Below, piece by piece: positions 51,022 to 60,085 of a stretch of DNA of 64,000 nucleotides. Below the pieces are notes generated by a model that did no database searches, was not told where the DNA came from, and saw only the letters and a list, made by a program, of their open reading frames with translations. The stretch lies in contig NZ_JAVJSE010000029.1 of the NCBI RefSeq assembly GCF_040219615.1, positions 1 through 64,000 on the forward strand, given 5' to 3'. The DNA comes from Thalassobaculum_A sp040219615 (GTDB lineage Bacteria > Pseudomonadota > Alphaproteobacteria > Thalassobaculales > Thalassobaculaceae). Positions within the stretch are counted from its first letter, which is position 1. Each line of letters starts with the position of its first letter. Both the position numbers and the translations under genes were made by a program.

Positions 51022-51390
51022 CCGGCTCGGCCGCGCCGAGGGCGGCGCGTTCGTCCGGAATGACGGCCTTAAAGTATTCGTCATTCCGGACCGGGCCGCC
51101 GAAGGCGGAACGGAGCCGGAGCCCCGCCCGCCGCCCCGTCCCATCCGGCTCGGCCGCGCCGAGGGCGGCGCGTCCGTCCGGAATGACGGCCTTAAAATAT
51201 TCGTCATTCCGGACCGGGTCGCCGAAGGCGGAACGGAGCCGGAACCCCGCCCGCCGCCCCGTCCCATCCGGCTCGGCCGCGCCGAGGGCGGCGCGTCCGT
51301 CCGGAATGACGGCCTTAAAGTATTCGTCATTCCGGACCGGGCCGCCGAAGGCGGAACGGAGCCGGAACCCACCCGCCGCTCCGTCCCGTC
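51022..51390. repeat. Three tandem 123 bp palindromic repeats inside the ABC operon
   Basis: Three near-identical units start at 51022, 51145 and 51268, each opening CCGGCTCGGCCGCGCCGAGG. Each unit has a perfect 13 bp inverted repeat, GTCCGGAATGACG/CGTCATTCCGGAC (51053-51065 and 51079-51091 in unit 1), inside a larger imperfect palindrome. The period is a multiple of three, so a plus frame 50990-51406 stays open (138 residues of a 41-residue repeat, units reading VRNDGLKVFVIPDRAAEGGT). GTGACGCCATGGC occurs on both sides (50982, 51403). It is probably a palindromic element, not a functional protein. Confidence 0.85.
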
Positions 51391-51410
51391 CGCGCAAGTG
51401 AGGTGACGCC

Positions 51411-53078
51411 ATGGCCCTGCTCGACATCAAGGACCTCGCCGTCGCGTTCCGCACCCGCCGCGGCACCGTCGACGCGGTGCGCGGGGTCAGCTTCTCGGTG
51501 GCCCGTGGCGAGACCCTGGCGATCGTCGGCGAGTCCGGCTCTGGCAAGTCGGTGACCTCCTATGCGCTGATGCGGATCCTCGACGCCGGCGGCAGCATCA
51601 AGGCCGGCGACATGACCTATGGCGGCGTCGACCTGCGGAAGGCCTCGGAGCGCGATATGGCCGACCTGCGCGGCCGCGAGATCTCGATGATCTTCCAGAA
51701 CCCGCGCGCCGCCCTCAACCCGATCCGCAAGGTCGGCCGGCAGATCGAGGACGTGCTGCTGCGGCACGGCCGGGCGACCCGGCAGAACGCGCGGGCCAGG
51801 GCGATCGCCGCGCTCGAGGCGGTGCGCATCCGCGACGCCGCCGAGCGCTACCACGCCTACCCCTTCGAGCTTTCCGGCGGCATGTGCCAGCGCATCGTGA
51901 TCGCGCTCGCGCTGGCCTGCGACCCGAAGCTGCTGATCGCCGACGAGCCGACCACCGGCCTGGACGTCACCACCCAGAAGGCGGTGATGGACCTGGTGGC
52001 CGAGCTGATCAGGGAGCGCCAGCTGAGCGCCATCCTGATCACCCACGACCTCGGCCTGGCGGCGGCCTACTGCGACCGGGTGGCGGTCATGCGCAACGGC
52101 GAGTTGGTCGAGCAGGGCGACGCCCGGGCGATCTTCGCGGCCCCCCGGCACCCCTATACCCGCAAGCTGGTCGCGGCGACCCCGCGGCACGGCGTCGGGG
52201 TGCGCGAGCTGCTGCCGCCGGAGCTCCGGACCCCGGTCCCCGTCAACCGGACCGGCGACCGGGCACTGCTGTCGGTCCGCAACCTGACCAAGACCTTCGA
52301 GCGCGACGGCAAGACCGTGCACGCGGTCAGGGACGTTTCCTTCGACATCCTCGAGTCCGAGAGCGTCGGCCTGGTCGGCGAATCCGGCTGCGGCAAGTCG
52401 ACGACCTCGGCGATGATCATGCGGCTGCTCGACCCGACCTCGGGCGAGATCCTGTTCGCCGGCGACGACCTGGCGCTGACCCCGTCGAAGAACTTCGCCC
52501 GCGACCCGCGGCGGGCCTCGCTGCAGCTGGTGTTCCAGGATGCCACCGACAGCCTGAACCCGCGCTTCACCGCCCGCGACTGCATCGCCGACCCGCTGGC
52601 CCGGCTCGGCGGCCTGGGCCGCGCCGCACGCCGCGACCGGATCGACGAGCTGGCCGACCTGGTCGGCCTGCCGCGCCCCCTGCTCGACCGGTTCCCGCAC
52701 CAGCTCTCGGGCGGGCAGAAGGCACGGGTCGGGATCGCCCGGGCGATCGCGCTGGAGCCGAAGCTGCTGATCCTGGACGAGCCGACGGCGGCGCTGGACG
52801 TCTCGATCCAGGCGGTGGTGCTGAACCTGCTGGTCGACCTGAAGGAACGGCTGGGCATGAGCTACCTGTTCGTCAGCCACGACCTGCACGTGGTCCGGCT
52901 GCTGTGCGACCGGATCGTGGTCATGCGCGGCGGCGAGATCGTCGAGCAGGGCCCGAGCGAACGGGTCATGACCGCTCCCGCCTCCGACTACACGCGCAGC
53001 TTGCTGGCGGCGGTGCCGACACCGCCGCGATCCGATCCGCCGGCGGAGAGCGCGACGACCGCCGCCGCCGCATCCTGA
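51411..53078 (+). CDS. Dual-domain ABC transporter ATPase (DppD-DppF fusion type)
   Basis: A 555-residue protein with two ABC domains. Domain 1 has Walker A GESGSGKSVTSYALM, LSGGMCQR and LLIADEPTTGLD; domain 2 has GESGCGKSTTSAMIMRLLDP, LSGGQKARVGIARAIAL and LLILDEPTAALDV. It energises the two upstream permeases. The start carries GAGGTGA and follows the 123 bp repeats, which therefore lie in its leader and may reduce or uncouple its translation. Confidence 0.92.
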   Translation: MALLDIKDLAVAFRTRRGTVDAVRGVSFSVARGETLAIVGESGSGKSVTSYALMRILDAGGSIKAGDMTYGGVDLRKASERDMADLRGREISMIFQNPRAALNPIRKVGRQIEDVLLRHGRATRQNARARAIAALEAVRIRDAAERYHAYPFELSGGMCQRIVIALALACDPKLLIADEPTTGLDVTTQKAVMDLVAELIRERQLSAILITHDLGLAAAYCDRVAVMRNGELVEQGDARAIFAAPRHPYTRKLVAATPRHGVGVRELLPPELRTPVPVNRTGDRALLSVRNLTKTFERDGKTVHAVRDVSFDILESESVGLVGESGCGKSTTSAMIMRLLDPTSGEILFAGDDLALTPSKNFARDPRRASLQLVFQDATDSLNPRFTARDCIADPLARLGGLGRAARRDRIDELADLVGLPRPLLDRFPHQLSGGQKARVGIARAIALEPKLLILDEPTAALDVSIQAVVLNLLVDLKERLGMSYLFVSHDLHVVRLLCDRIVVMRGGEIVEQGPSERVMTAPASDYTRSLLAAVPTPPRSDPPAESATTAAAAS

Positions 53079-53104
53079 CCGCCCACAGTCCCGAGAGACC
53101 CACG

Positions 53105-54898
53105 ATGCCGGACCTTCCGTTCGACCTCGCCTCCCTGCGAGCCGCCTATGCAACCGGTACCACGCCCGTCGACGTCGTCGAGGACGTGTACCGGCGGATC
53201 GCGGCGCATGCCGATCCCGGCGTGTTCATCCACCTGCTGCCGAAGGAGCAGGCGCTGGCCGCCGCCCGCGCGCTGCCGCCCTTCGCCGACGCGGCCGACA
53301 TGCCGCTGTGGGGCATCCCGTTCGCCATCAAGGACAACATCGACCTCGCCGGCGTACCGACCACCGCCGGCTGCCCGGCCTACGCCTACACGCCGGAGGC
53401 GGACGCCCATTGCGTCGCCCGCCTGCGGCGCGCCGGCGCCATCGCCATCGGCAAGACCAACCTGGACCAGTTCGCGACCGGCCTGGTGGGCGTGCGCTCG
53501 CCCTACCCGATCCCGCGCAACGCGATCGATCCGGCGATCGTGCCCGGCGGCTCCAGCTCGGGGTCGGCGGTGGCGGTCGCCGCCGGCCTGGTCGGCTTCG
53601 CGCTCGGCACCGACACCGCCGGGTCCGGCCGGGTGCCGGCGGCGCTGAACAACATCGTCGGCCTGAAGCCGAGCCTGGGGATGCTGTCCTGCGGCGGCGT
53701 GGTGCCGGCATGCCGGAGCCTCGACACTATCTCGATCTTCGCGCTGACGGTCGCCGACGCCCATGCCGTGCTCGCCGTCGCCGCCGCCTTCGATCCGGCG
53801 GACGCCTATTCGCGGCCGCTGCCGGTCCGGCCGCTGTCGCCGCCGCCGCCGGCCCTCCGGATCGGCGTGCCGGATCCCGCCGGCCGGCGGTTCTTCGGCG
53901 ACACGGTGCAGGCCGCGAGCTTCGCAGCATCCCTCACGCAGCTCGAGGCGATGGGCGCCGACATCGTCGAGCTCGACTTCGAGCCGCTCTATGCGGTCGC
54001 CGAACTGCTGTACGACGGCCCCTGGGTGGCCGAGCGCTACGCCGCGATCGAGGCGATGATGCGCGACCGTCCGGAGGCCGTGCACCCGGTGACCCGGCAG
54101 GTGATCGCCAAGGCCGAGAACTACACCGCCGTCGACGCGTTCCGGGGTGTCTACCGGCTGATGGAGCTGAAGCAGCGGGTCGCACCGGCGCTGGCCGCGG
54201 TTGACCTGCTGTGCGTCCCGTCGATCCCGACCTTCGTCACCCGGGCCGACCTGGAGGCCGACCCGCTGGGCCCGAACACCCGGCTCGGCACCTACACCAA
54301 CTTCGTCAACCTGCTCGACCTGTGCGGCATCGCGGTCCCGGTGGCGCCGCGGTCCGACGGCCGGCCGGGCGGCGTCACGCTGCTGGCGGCCGCCGGGCGG
54401 GACCATGCGGTGGCCGGGCTGGCCGCGGCCCTGCACGCCACCGCCGGCGTCACCTGCGGTGCCACCGGGCATCCGGTACCGGCGGCGGCGCCGGCAATCG
54501 CCGGGGCGGGCCCCGACGAGATCGCCCTGGCGGTGGTCGGCGCCCATATGAGCGGACTGCCGCTGAACGGCGACCTGACACGGCTGGGCGGCCGCTTCCT
54601 GCGGCGTACCCGCACGGCCCCCTGCTATCGCCTGTATGCCCTGCCCGGCGGGCCGCCGCACAAGCCCGGCCTGGTCCGCCACGACGACGGCGCGGCCATC
54701 GAACTCGAAGTCTGGGCCCTGCCCGAGCGGGCGCTCGGGGCGTTCCTGCGGACCGTCCCGGCACCGCTCGGCATCGGCACCCTCACGCTCGAGGAGGGCT
54801 CGCCGGTGAAGGGCTTCCTGTGCGAGGCGATCGGCGTTCGCGAGGCCGCCGATATCACCGTGCACGGCGGTTGGCGGTCCTTCCTGGCGGCACGGTAG
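53105..54898 (+). CDS. atzF: Allophanate hydrolase
   Basis: A 597-residue two-domain amidase: amidase signature domain about 1-440 and the AtzF-type C-terminal domain about 460-597, ending GFLCEAIGVREAADITVHGG. The triad is Lys76 in IPFAIKDNIDLAG, cis-Ser150 in PGGSSSGSAV and Ser174 in TAGSGRVPAA, 24 residues apart. It converts allophanate to ammonia and CO2, the last step of urea-amidolyase, cyanuric acid or guanidine routes. No urea carboxylase or biuret enzyme is in the window. It ends the ABC operon. Confidence 0.87.
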   Translation: MPDLPFDLASLRAAYATGTTPVDVVEDVYRRIAAHADPGVFIHLLPKEQALAAARALPPFADAADMPLWGIPFAIKDNIDLAGVPTTAGCPAYAYTPEADAHCVARLRRAGAIAIGKTNLDQFATGLVGVRSPYPIPRNAIDPAIVPGGSSSGSAVAVAAGLVGFALGTDTAGSGRVPAALNNIVGLKPSLGMLSCGGVVPACRSLDTISIFALTVADAHAVLAVAAAFDPADAYSRPLPVRPLSPPPPALRIGVPDPAGRRFFGDTVQAASFAASLTQLEAMGADIVELDFEPLYAVAELLYDGPWVAERYAAIEAMMRDRPEAVHPVTRQVIAKAENYTAVDAFRGVYRLMELKQRVAPALAAVDLLCVPSIPTFVTRADLEADPLGPNTRLGTYTNFVNLLDLCGIAVPVAPRSDGRPGGVTLLAAAGRDHAVAGLAAALHATAGVTCGATGHPVPAAAPAIAGAGPDEIALAVVGAHMSGLPLNGDLTRLGGRFLRRTRTAPCYRLYALPGGPPHKPGLVRHDDGAAIELEVWALPERALGAFLRTVPAPLGIGTLTLEEGSPVKGFLCEAIGVREAADITVHGGWRSFLAAR

Positions 54899-55013
54899 CG
54901 GGCCGGCACGCCACCGCCGCGACAATCCCGTTCCTCAGGCCCCGCGGGCCGGGTACACTCGGGTGGGGCGACAAGCGGCAAAGCAAGCCGCGGCCGGGTT
55001 CCCGAGGGGGAGG

Positions 55014-55388
55014 ATGGGCGTGTCGGCACGGGTTCTGATCGCCGAGGATGAGCCGAATCTCGTGGAGTCGCTGAGTTTCATTCTCGGCCGGGAAGGCTGC
55101 GTGGTGTCGGCGGTGTTCGATGGCGAGTCGGTCATGGAGCGGCTGCGGACCGACCGGCCGGACGTGCTCGTGCTCGACGTCATGCTGCCGCGCCGCACCG
55201 GCTTCGAGGTGCTGAAGCTGATCAAGACCGATCCCGGCCTGAGCGGCATCCCGGTCATGGTGCTGACCGCCAAGGGCCAGGAGCGCGACCGCAAGACCGC
55301 CGAGGATCTCGGCGCCGACGCCTTCGTCACCAAGCCGTTCTCGAACCAGGACGTCGTCGATCGTATCAAGCGGTTGGCGGGCGGCTGA
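55014..55388 (+). CDS. Receiver-only response regulator
   Basis: A 124-residue CheY-like receiver with acidic residues in LIAEDEPNLVE, phospho-acceptor Asp55 in VLVLDVMLPRRTG, and the switch motifs VMVLTAKGQE and FVTKPF. There is no output domain. ATG 55014 or GTG 55020 may be used (GGGGGAGG lies just upstream). It precedes a small membrane protein and a symporter-kinase on the same strand and may receive phosphate from that kinase. Confidence 0.88.
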   Translation: MGVSARVLIAEDEPNLVESLSFILGREGCVVSAVFDGESVMERLRTDRPDVLVLDVMLPRRTGFEVLKLIKTDPGLSGIPVMVLTAKGQERDRKTAEDLGADAFVTKPFSNQDVVDRIKRLAGG

Positions 55389-55404
55389 CCGCGGAGACGG
55401 CGGC

Positions 55405-55668
55405 ATGTCCTGGCAGAAGGCACGCGACGGCATCCTGGTGCTGACGCTGTTAGGGGCGCTCGGGTTCCTGCCGCCGATCCTGCCGTTCTTCGACCGGCCG
55501 ATCAGCCTGTTCGGCGTGCCGCTGATCGTGGTCTACGTGTTCGGCGCCTGGCTGGCCCTGATCGGGCTGGCGCTCTGGCTGTCGTACCGGCTGCCGCGGC
55601 ACATCGCCCGAACCGGCGTGACGAATCCCGACGACTTCCCCCCGACACCCGGCGAGGGACCGGGCTGA
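55405..55668 (+). CDS. Small two-helix membrane protein upstream of the symporter-kinase
   Basis: An 87-residue protein with two hydrophobic segments (GILVLTLLGALGFLPPILPF and SLFGVPLIVVYVFGAWLALI) and a hydrophilic proline-rich tail. Its stop overlaps the next ATG (TGATG). Comparable small proteins accompany sodium-solute-symporter sensor kinases and may assist assembly. No family name is certain. Confidence 0.72.
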   Translation: MSWQKARDGILVLTLLGALGFLPPILPFFDRPISLFGVPLIVVYVFGAWLALIGLALWLSYRLPRHIARTGVTNPDDFPPTPGEGPG

Positions 55669-58403
55669 TGCTCTCCGCCAATATCGTGCTGTTCACGGCG
55701 CTGGCCTACGTGGCGGTGCTGTTCCTGGTGGCGTTCGTCAGCGACATGAAGTCGCGCAAGGGCTGGCTCGGCCTGGTGCACTCGCCGATCGTCTACACCC
55801 TGTCGATCTCGGTCTACTGCACGTCCTGGACGTTCTACGGCGCGGTCGGGTCGGCAGCCCGCAACGGACTGGAGTTCGCGACCATCTATCTCGGGCCGAC
55901 CCTGGTGTTCGTGGGCTGGTGGTTCCTGCTGCGCAAGCTGGTGCGGATCGGCCGGATCCACCGGACGTCCTCGATCGGCGACCTGATCTCGTCGCGCTAC
56001 GGCAAGAGCACCTCGCTGGCGGTTCTGGTCACCCTGATCGCCGTCATCGGCACCACCCCCTACATCGCCCTGCAGCTGAAGGCCGTGACCGCCAGCTTCC
56101 AGGTGGTGGCCGAGGCCACCGACACCTCGCTGCTCGGCATACCGACCCGCGACATCGACATCCGCACCGGGTTCTGGGTGGCGGTCGGCATGGCTGCCTT
56201 CACGATCCTGTTCGGCACCCGCAACATCGACGCCAACGAGCATCACCACGGTGTTGTCGCGGCGATCGCGCTGGAGGCCCTGGTCAAGCTGCTGGCCCTG
56301 CTGGCGGTCGGGCTCTACGTGGTGTTCTGGGTCGCCGGCGGCGTGCCCGAGGTGTTCCGGATGCCGGCCGCGGCCACGGTGCTGCAAGGGCCGGAGACCT
56401 TCGGCACGCGCTGGGTGGCGCTGACCTTCCTGTCGGCGGCGGCGATCGTCTGCCTGCCGCGGCAGTTCCAGATCACCGTGGTCGAGAACGCCGACGAGAA
56501 CCACCTGCGCACCGCCGGCTGGCTGTTCCCGCTGTACCTGTTCCTGATCAGCCTGTTCACCCTGCCGATCGCGATCGTCGGGCTGACCACCCTGCCGCCG
56601 GGATCGAACCCGGACATGTTCGTGCTGACGCTGCCGATGCTGCACGACCAAAGCGCCCTGGCGCTGCTGGTGTTCATCGGCGGGTTCTCGTCGGCGACGT
56701 CGATGGTGATCGTGGCCAGCATCGCGCTGTCGATCATGGTGTCGAACCACATCGTGATGCCGATCGCCCTGCGGCTGCCGTGGCGCCGGAGCGCCGGCGT
56801 CAGCGGCGACGTCAAGACGCTGCTGCTGGTCAGCCGGCGGATCAGCATCGCCATGATACTGCTGCTCGGCTTCGCCTATTTCGTCGCCAGCGCCCGCTCC
56901 GACGCGCTGGCGGCCATGGGCCTGATCGCATTCGCCGGCGTCGCCCAGTTTCTGCCCAGCCTGATCGGCGGGCTCTACTGGTACCAAGCGTCCAAGACCG
57001 GCGCCTTCGTCGGCCTGCTGGCCGGGGTGCTGGTCTGGGGCTACACCCTTCTGCTGCCCAGCTTCGAGGGCGGCGCCCTGCCGGCCAGCCTGTTCGACCA
57101 CGGCCCCTGGGGCATCGCCGCGCTACGGCCGCAAGCGCTGTTCGGCGCGGTCGGCGTCGACCCGCTGGTGCACTCGCTGTTCTGGAGCCTCGGGATCAAC
57201 GTCGCGCTGTTCGTGCTGGTGTCGCTGCTGCGCGACCAGAAGCCGCTGGAGCGGCTGCAGGCGACGCTGTTCATCGACGTGTTCCGCAACCCGGCGGACA
57301 ACGAGGCGCGGTTCATCCGGCGCTCGGCGGCGATCGACGACCTCTACATCCTGGCCCAGCGCATCCTGGGCACCGAGCAGGCACACCGGCTGTTCCGCGA
57401 CTTCGCACGCCAGCAGGGCAGCCGCGACGACCTGCCCCAGCCGGACACCGAGTTCATCGCCCATCTGGAGCGTCAGCTCGCCGGCGGCATCGGCGCCGCC
57501 TCGGCCCGGGTCATGGTCAGCCAGGTGATCACCGGCGAGACCATCAGCCTGGACGAGCTGATGCGGCTGGTCGACGAGACCCAGCAGGTCATCGAGTACA
57601 GCCAGCAGCTCGAGCACAAGTCGCAGCAGCTGCAGACCACCGCCCGGCAGCTGCGCGAGGCCAACGAGCGGCTGCGCGCCCTGGATGCCCAGAAGGACGA
57701 CTTCCTCAGCCAGGTCAGCCACGAGGTCCGCACCCCGATGGCCTCGATCCGCTCGTTCTCCGAGATCCTGCTCTCCGGCGCCGACCTGACGTCGGAACAG
57801 TCGAAGCGGTTCCTCGAGATCATCCACAACGAGACCCTGCGGCTCACCCGGCTGCTCGACGAGATCCTGGATCTCAGCCACCTCGAGCGCGGAGAGTTGA
57901 CCTGGACCCTGGAGCCGATCGACGGTTCGGCGGTGCTGGCCCGCGCGATCGAGACCTGTCAGGGCATGGCCACCGGTGTCGACGTCGAGGTCCACGACGG
58001 GGCGGGAGCGATCGAGGTTCTCGGCCATGGCGACCGGCTGGCCCAGGTGTTCATCAACCTGATCTCCAACGCCATCAAGCACAACACCGGGCCCGGCCCG
58101 CGGCTGAGCATCCGCAGCGCCGTGGTCGACGGCCGCTTCGTGGTCGACCTGCAGGACAACGGGCCCGGCATCGCCGCAGCCGAGCGCGAGCACATCTTCA
58201 GCAAATTCGCACGGGCCTGGACCAGCGACCGCTCGTCGACCGCCGGCGCCGGGCTCGGCCTGGCGATCAGCCGGGCGATCCTGCGGCGCATGAACGGGAC
58301 CCTGGACCTGATGCCGGCCAGCGGTCGCGGCGCCTGCTTCCGGGTCACGCTGCCGCTGCACCGCAACGCCGGCCAGACGCCGCGTGCCGCCGCCGAGGGC
58401 TGA
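55668..58403 (+). CDS. Sodium:solute symporter-histidine kinase fusion (CbrA-like)
   Basis: A 911-residue sensor kinase. Residues about 1-510 are a 12-13 helix SSS-type symporter domain (VYTLSISVYCTSWTFYGAVG, WVALTFLSAAAIVCLPRQFQ), then a linker and coiled coil, HisKA with His685 in VSHEVRTPMASIRSF, and HATPase with NLISNAIKHNTGPG, DNGPGIAAAEREHIF and GLGLAISRAILRR. Such kinases sense nutrient flux and control carbon or nitrogen use. A receiver-only protein lies upstream. No CbrB-type regulator is present here. Confidence 0.9.
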   Translation: MLSANIVLFTALAYVAVLFLVAFVSDMKSRKGWLGLVHSPIVYTLSISVYCTSWTFYGAVGSAARNGLEFATIYLGPTLVFVGWWFLLRKLVRIGRIHRTSSIGDLISSRYGKSTSLAVLVTLIAVIGTTPYIALQLKAVTASFQVVAEATDTSLLGIPTRDIDIRTGFWVAVGMAAFTILFGTRNIDANEHHHGVVAAIALEALVKLLALLAVGLYVVFWVAGGVPEVFRMPAAATVLQGPETFGTRWVALTFLSAAAIVCLPRQFQITVVENADENHLRTAGWLFPLYLFLISLFTLPIAIVGLTTLPPGSNPDMFVLTLPMLHDQSALALLVFIGGFSSATSMVIVASIALSIMVSNHIVMPIALRLPWRRSAGVSGDVKTLLLVSRRISIAMILLLGFAYFVASARSDALAAMGLIAFAGVAQFLPSLIGGLYWYQASKTGAFVGLLAGVLVWGYTLLLPSFEGGALPASLFDHGPWGIAALRPQALFGAVGVDPLVHSLFWSLGINVALFVLVSLLRDQKPLERLQATLFIDVFRNPADNEARFIRRSAAIDDLYILAQRILGTEQAHRLFRDFARQQGSRDDLPQPDTEFIAHLERQLAGGIGAASARVMVSQVITGETISLDELMRLVDETQQVIEYSQQLEHKSQQLQTTARQLREANERLRALDAQKDDFLSQVSHEVRTPMASIRSFSEILLSGADLTSEQSKRFLEIIHNETLRLTRLLDEILDLSHLERGELTWTLEPIDGSAVLARAIETCQGMATGVDVEVHDGAGAIEVLGHGDRLAQVFINLISNAIKHNTGPGPRLSIRSAVVDGRFVVDLQDNGPGIAAAEREHIFSKFARAWTSDRSSTAGAGLGLAISRAILRRMNGTLDLMPASGRGACFRVTLPLHRNAGQTPRAAAEG

Positions 58404-58422
58404 GCCGGCGAAGGCCGGGCGG

Positions 58423-58568
58423 GGCGCCCGCCGTGCCGTGGATCCCGGGTCGCGCTGCCGCATCCGGGACGAGTGCGACGACTTGCCCCCGCATCGTCGT
58501 CGTCACCGTCCTCGACGGAGCCTACCCCGGCGCGCGGACGAACCGGGACCCACGGCACGGCGGGCGCC
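58423..58568. repeat. 146 bp palindromic element between convergent operons
   Basis: The outer arms 58423-58452 (starting GGCGCCCGCCGTGCCGTGG) and 58539-58568 match in inverted orientation at 28 of 30 positions. The interior has further short palindromes. It occupies almost the whole gap between the convergent symporter-kinase and LivF-type genes. It may be a REP/MITE-like element that also serves as a bidirectional terminator. Confidence 0.75.
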
Positions 58569-58570
58569 GT

Positions 58571-59323
58571 TCAGATCGCCAGGTAGCGGTGCCTGAGGTC
58601 GGCGTCCTCGAGCACTTCCTTGGCGCTTCCGTTGAACACGATCTCACCCATGTCGAGGATCAGCGCGCGGTCGGCCAGCTGCAGGGCGGCAATCGCGTTC
58701 TGCTCGACGATGATCGTGGTGATGCCGAGGCCCTTGACCTCCAGCAGGATCTTCTCGATCTCGCGGACGATGGTCGGGGCCAGTCCCTCATAGGGCTCGT
58801 CCAGCAGCAGCAGCTTGATATCCCGGGCCAGCGCCCGGGCGACCGCCAGCATCTGCTGCTCGCCGCCGGACAGGGTCACGGCCTCCTGGGTGCGGCGCTC
58901 GGCGAGCCGCGGGAAATGCCCGTAGATCCGCTCCAGGGTCCAGCCGATCGGTTTGGCGACCTGCGAGAGGGTCAGGTTCTCCTCGACTGTCAGCCCGGCG
59001 ATGATGCGGCGGTCCTCGGGCACCAGCTGGATGCCCTGGCGGGCCGCCTCGAACGACTTCATCGGGTGGATGGCGGTACCGTTCAGCCAGATCTCGCCCT
59101 GCATCAGCGCCGGCTGGTCGGTCCGCGCGATGGCCCGGAGCGTCGAGGTCTTGCCGGCACCGTTGCGCCCCAGCAGGGCGACGATCTCGTTCTCGGCGAC
59201 GTCGAACGACACGCCCTGAACGATGTAGGATTCGCCGTAGTAGGCGTGCACGTCGCGGACGCTGAAATACGCATCCCCGGTGGCGCCGGTCGCGGCGGGT
59301 TCGGCGAGTGTCGCGTCGCTCAT
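58571..59323 (-). CDS. livF: Branched-chain amino acid-type ABC transporter ATPase (LivF family)
   Basis: A 250-residue ATPase with Walker A LLGRNGAGKTSTLRAIAR, the signature VTLSGGEQQMLAVARAL and Walker B LKLLLLDEPYEGLAP-type sequence. It belongs to the LivF/UrtE branch. It overlaps the LivG-type stop (ATGA) and is the last gene of the transporter operon. The transported substrate may be amino acids, urea or short amides. Confidence 0.9.
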   Translation of the reverse strand: MSDATLAEPAATGATGDAYFSVRDVHAYYGESYIVQGVSFDVAENEIVALLGRNGAGKTSTLRAIARTDQPALMQGEIWLNGTAIHPMKSFEAARQGIQLVPEDRRIIAGLTVEENLTLSQVAKPIGWTLERIYGHFPRLAERRTQEAVTLSGGEQQMLAVARALARDIKLLLLDEPYEGLAPTIVREIEKILLEVKGLGITTIIVEQNAIAALQLADRALILDMGEIVFNGSAKEVLEDADLRHRYLAI

Positions 59324-60075
59324 AGGTGGGCCCCTCCCAGATAGGCTTCCTGGACCTTCGGATTGCCCTTGATGGCCTCCGGTTCGCCCTCGGCGATCAC
59401 CGTTCCCTGCGCCATCACCGAGATCGTATGGGCCAGGGTGAATACCACCGTCATGTCGTGCTCGATCACGATCTTGGTGATGCCGCGCTCGCCGATGCGC
59501 TGCAGCAGGTCGATGGTGGCGTTGGTATCGGCCCGCGACATGCCGGCGGTCGGCTCGTCGAGCAGCAGCAGCTTGGGATCCTGGACCAGGCACATCGCCA
59601 GCTCCAGGCGCCGCTTGTCGCCGCGCGACAGGGAGCCCGCATGCATGTGCCGCTTGTCGGCCAGCCCGACGTCCTCGAGCACCGCCTCGGCATGGTCGGT
59701 GACCCCGGCATGGGTGTCGACCCGCGACCACAGATCCAGCCGGAACCCGCCGTCGCGCTTGGCGAAGGCCGGGATCTTCACATTCTCGATCAGCGACAGG
59801 TCGGCGAAGATCTCCGGCGTCTGGAACACCCGGGCGACGCCGGCCTGGTTGATCTGGTGCGGCTGGATTCCCAGCAGCGACCGACCGTTGAAGGTCACGC
59901 TGCCGGTATCCGGCCGCAGGCGGCCGACGAAGCAGTTCAGCAGCGTCGACTTGCCGGCCCCGTTCGGGCCGATGATGGCGTGCACCGTGCCTTCCTGGAC
60001 CTTCAGGTTGACCTGATTCAGCGCCCTGAGGCCGCCGAAGTCCTTGCACACGCCCTGAACGTCGAGAATTCCCAT
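59320..60075 (-). CDS. livG: Branched-chain amino acid-type ABC transporter ATPase (LivG family)
   Basis: A 251-residue ATPase with Walker A IIGPNGAGKSTLLNCFVG, signature GSLSRGDKRRLELAMCL and Walker B LLLLDEPTAGMS. The signature begins LSRG rather than LSGG, an accepted variant. It sits between LivM and LivF genes and would pair with LivF to drive uptake. Confidence 0.9.
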   Translation of the reverse strand: MGILDVQGVCKDFGGLRALNQVNLKVQEGTVHAIIGPNGAGKSTLLNCFVGRLRPDTGSVTFNGRSLLGIQPHQINQAGVARVFQTPEIFADLSLIENVKIPAFAKRDGGFRLDLWSRVDTHAGVTDHAEAVLEDVGLADKRHMHAGSLSRGDKRRLELAMCLVQDPKLLLLDEPTAGMSRADTNATIDLLQRIGERGITKIVIEHDMTVVFTLAHTISVMAQGTVIAEGEPEAIKGNPKVQEAYLGGAHL

Positions 60076-60085
60076 GACCGTCCCC

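Noticed and set aside
51022..51390. Possible CRISPR array
   Set aside because: The repeat unit is 123 bp, units are contiguous without unique spacers, and no cas genes are present.
50990..51406. 138-codon frame as a genuine protein gene
   Set aside because: It consists almost wholly of the palindromic repeat, and the opposite strand is equally open. It is treated as a by-product of the repeat until conservation is shown.
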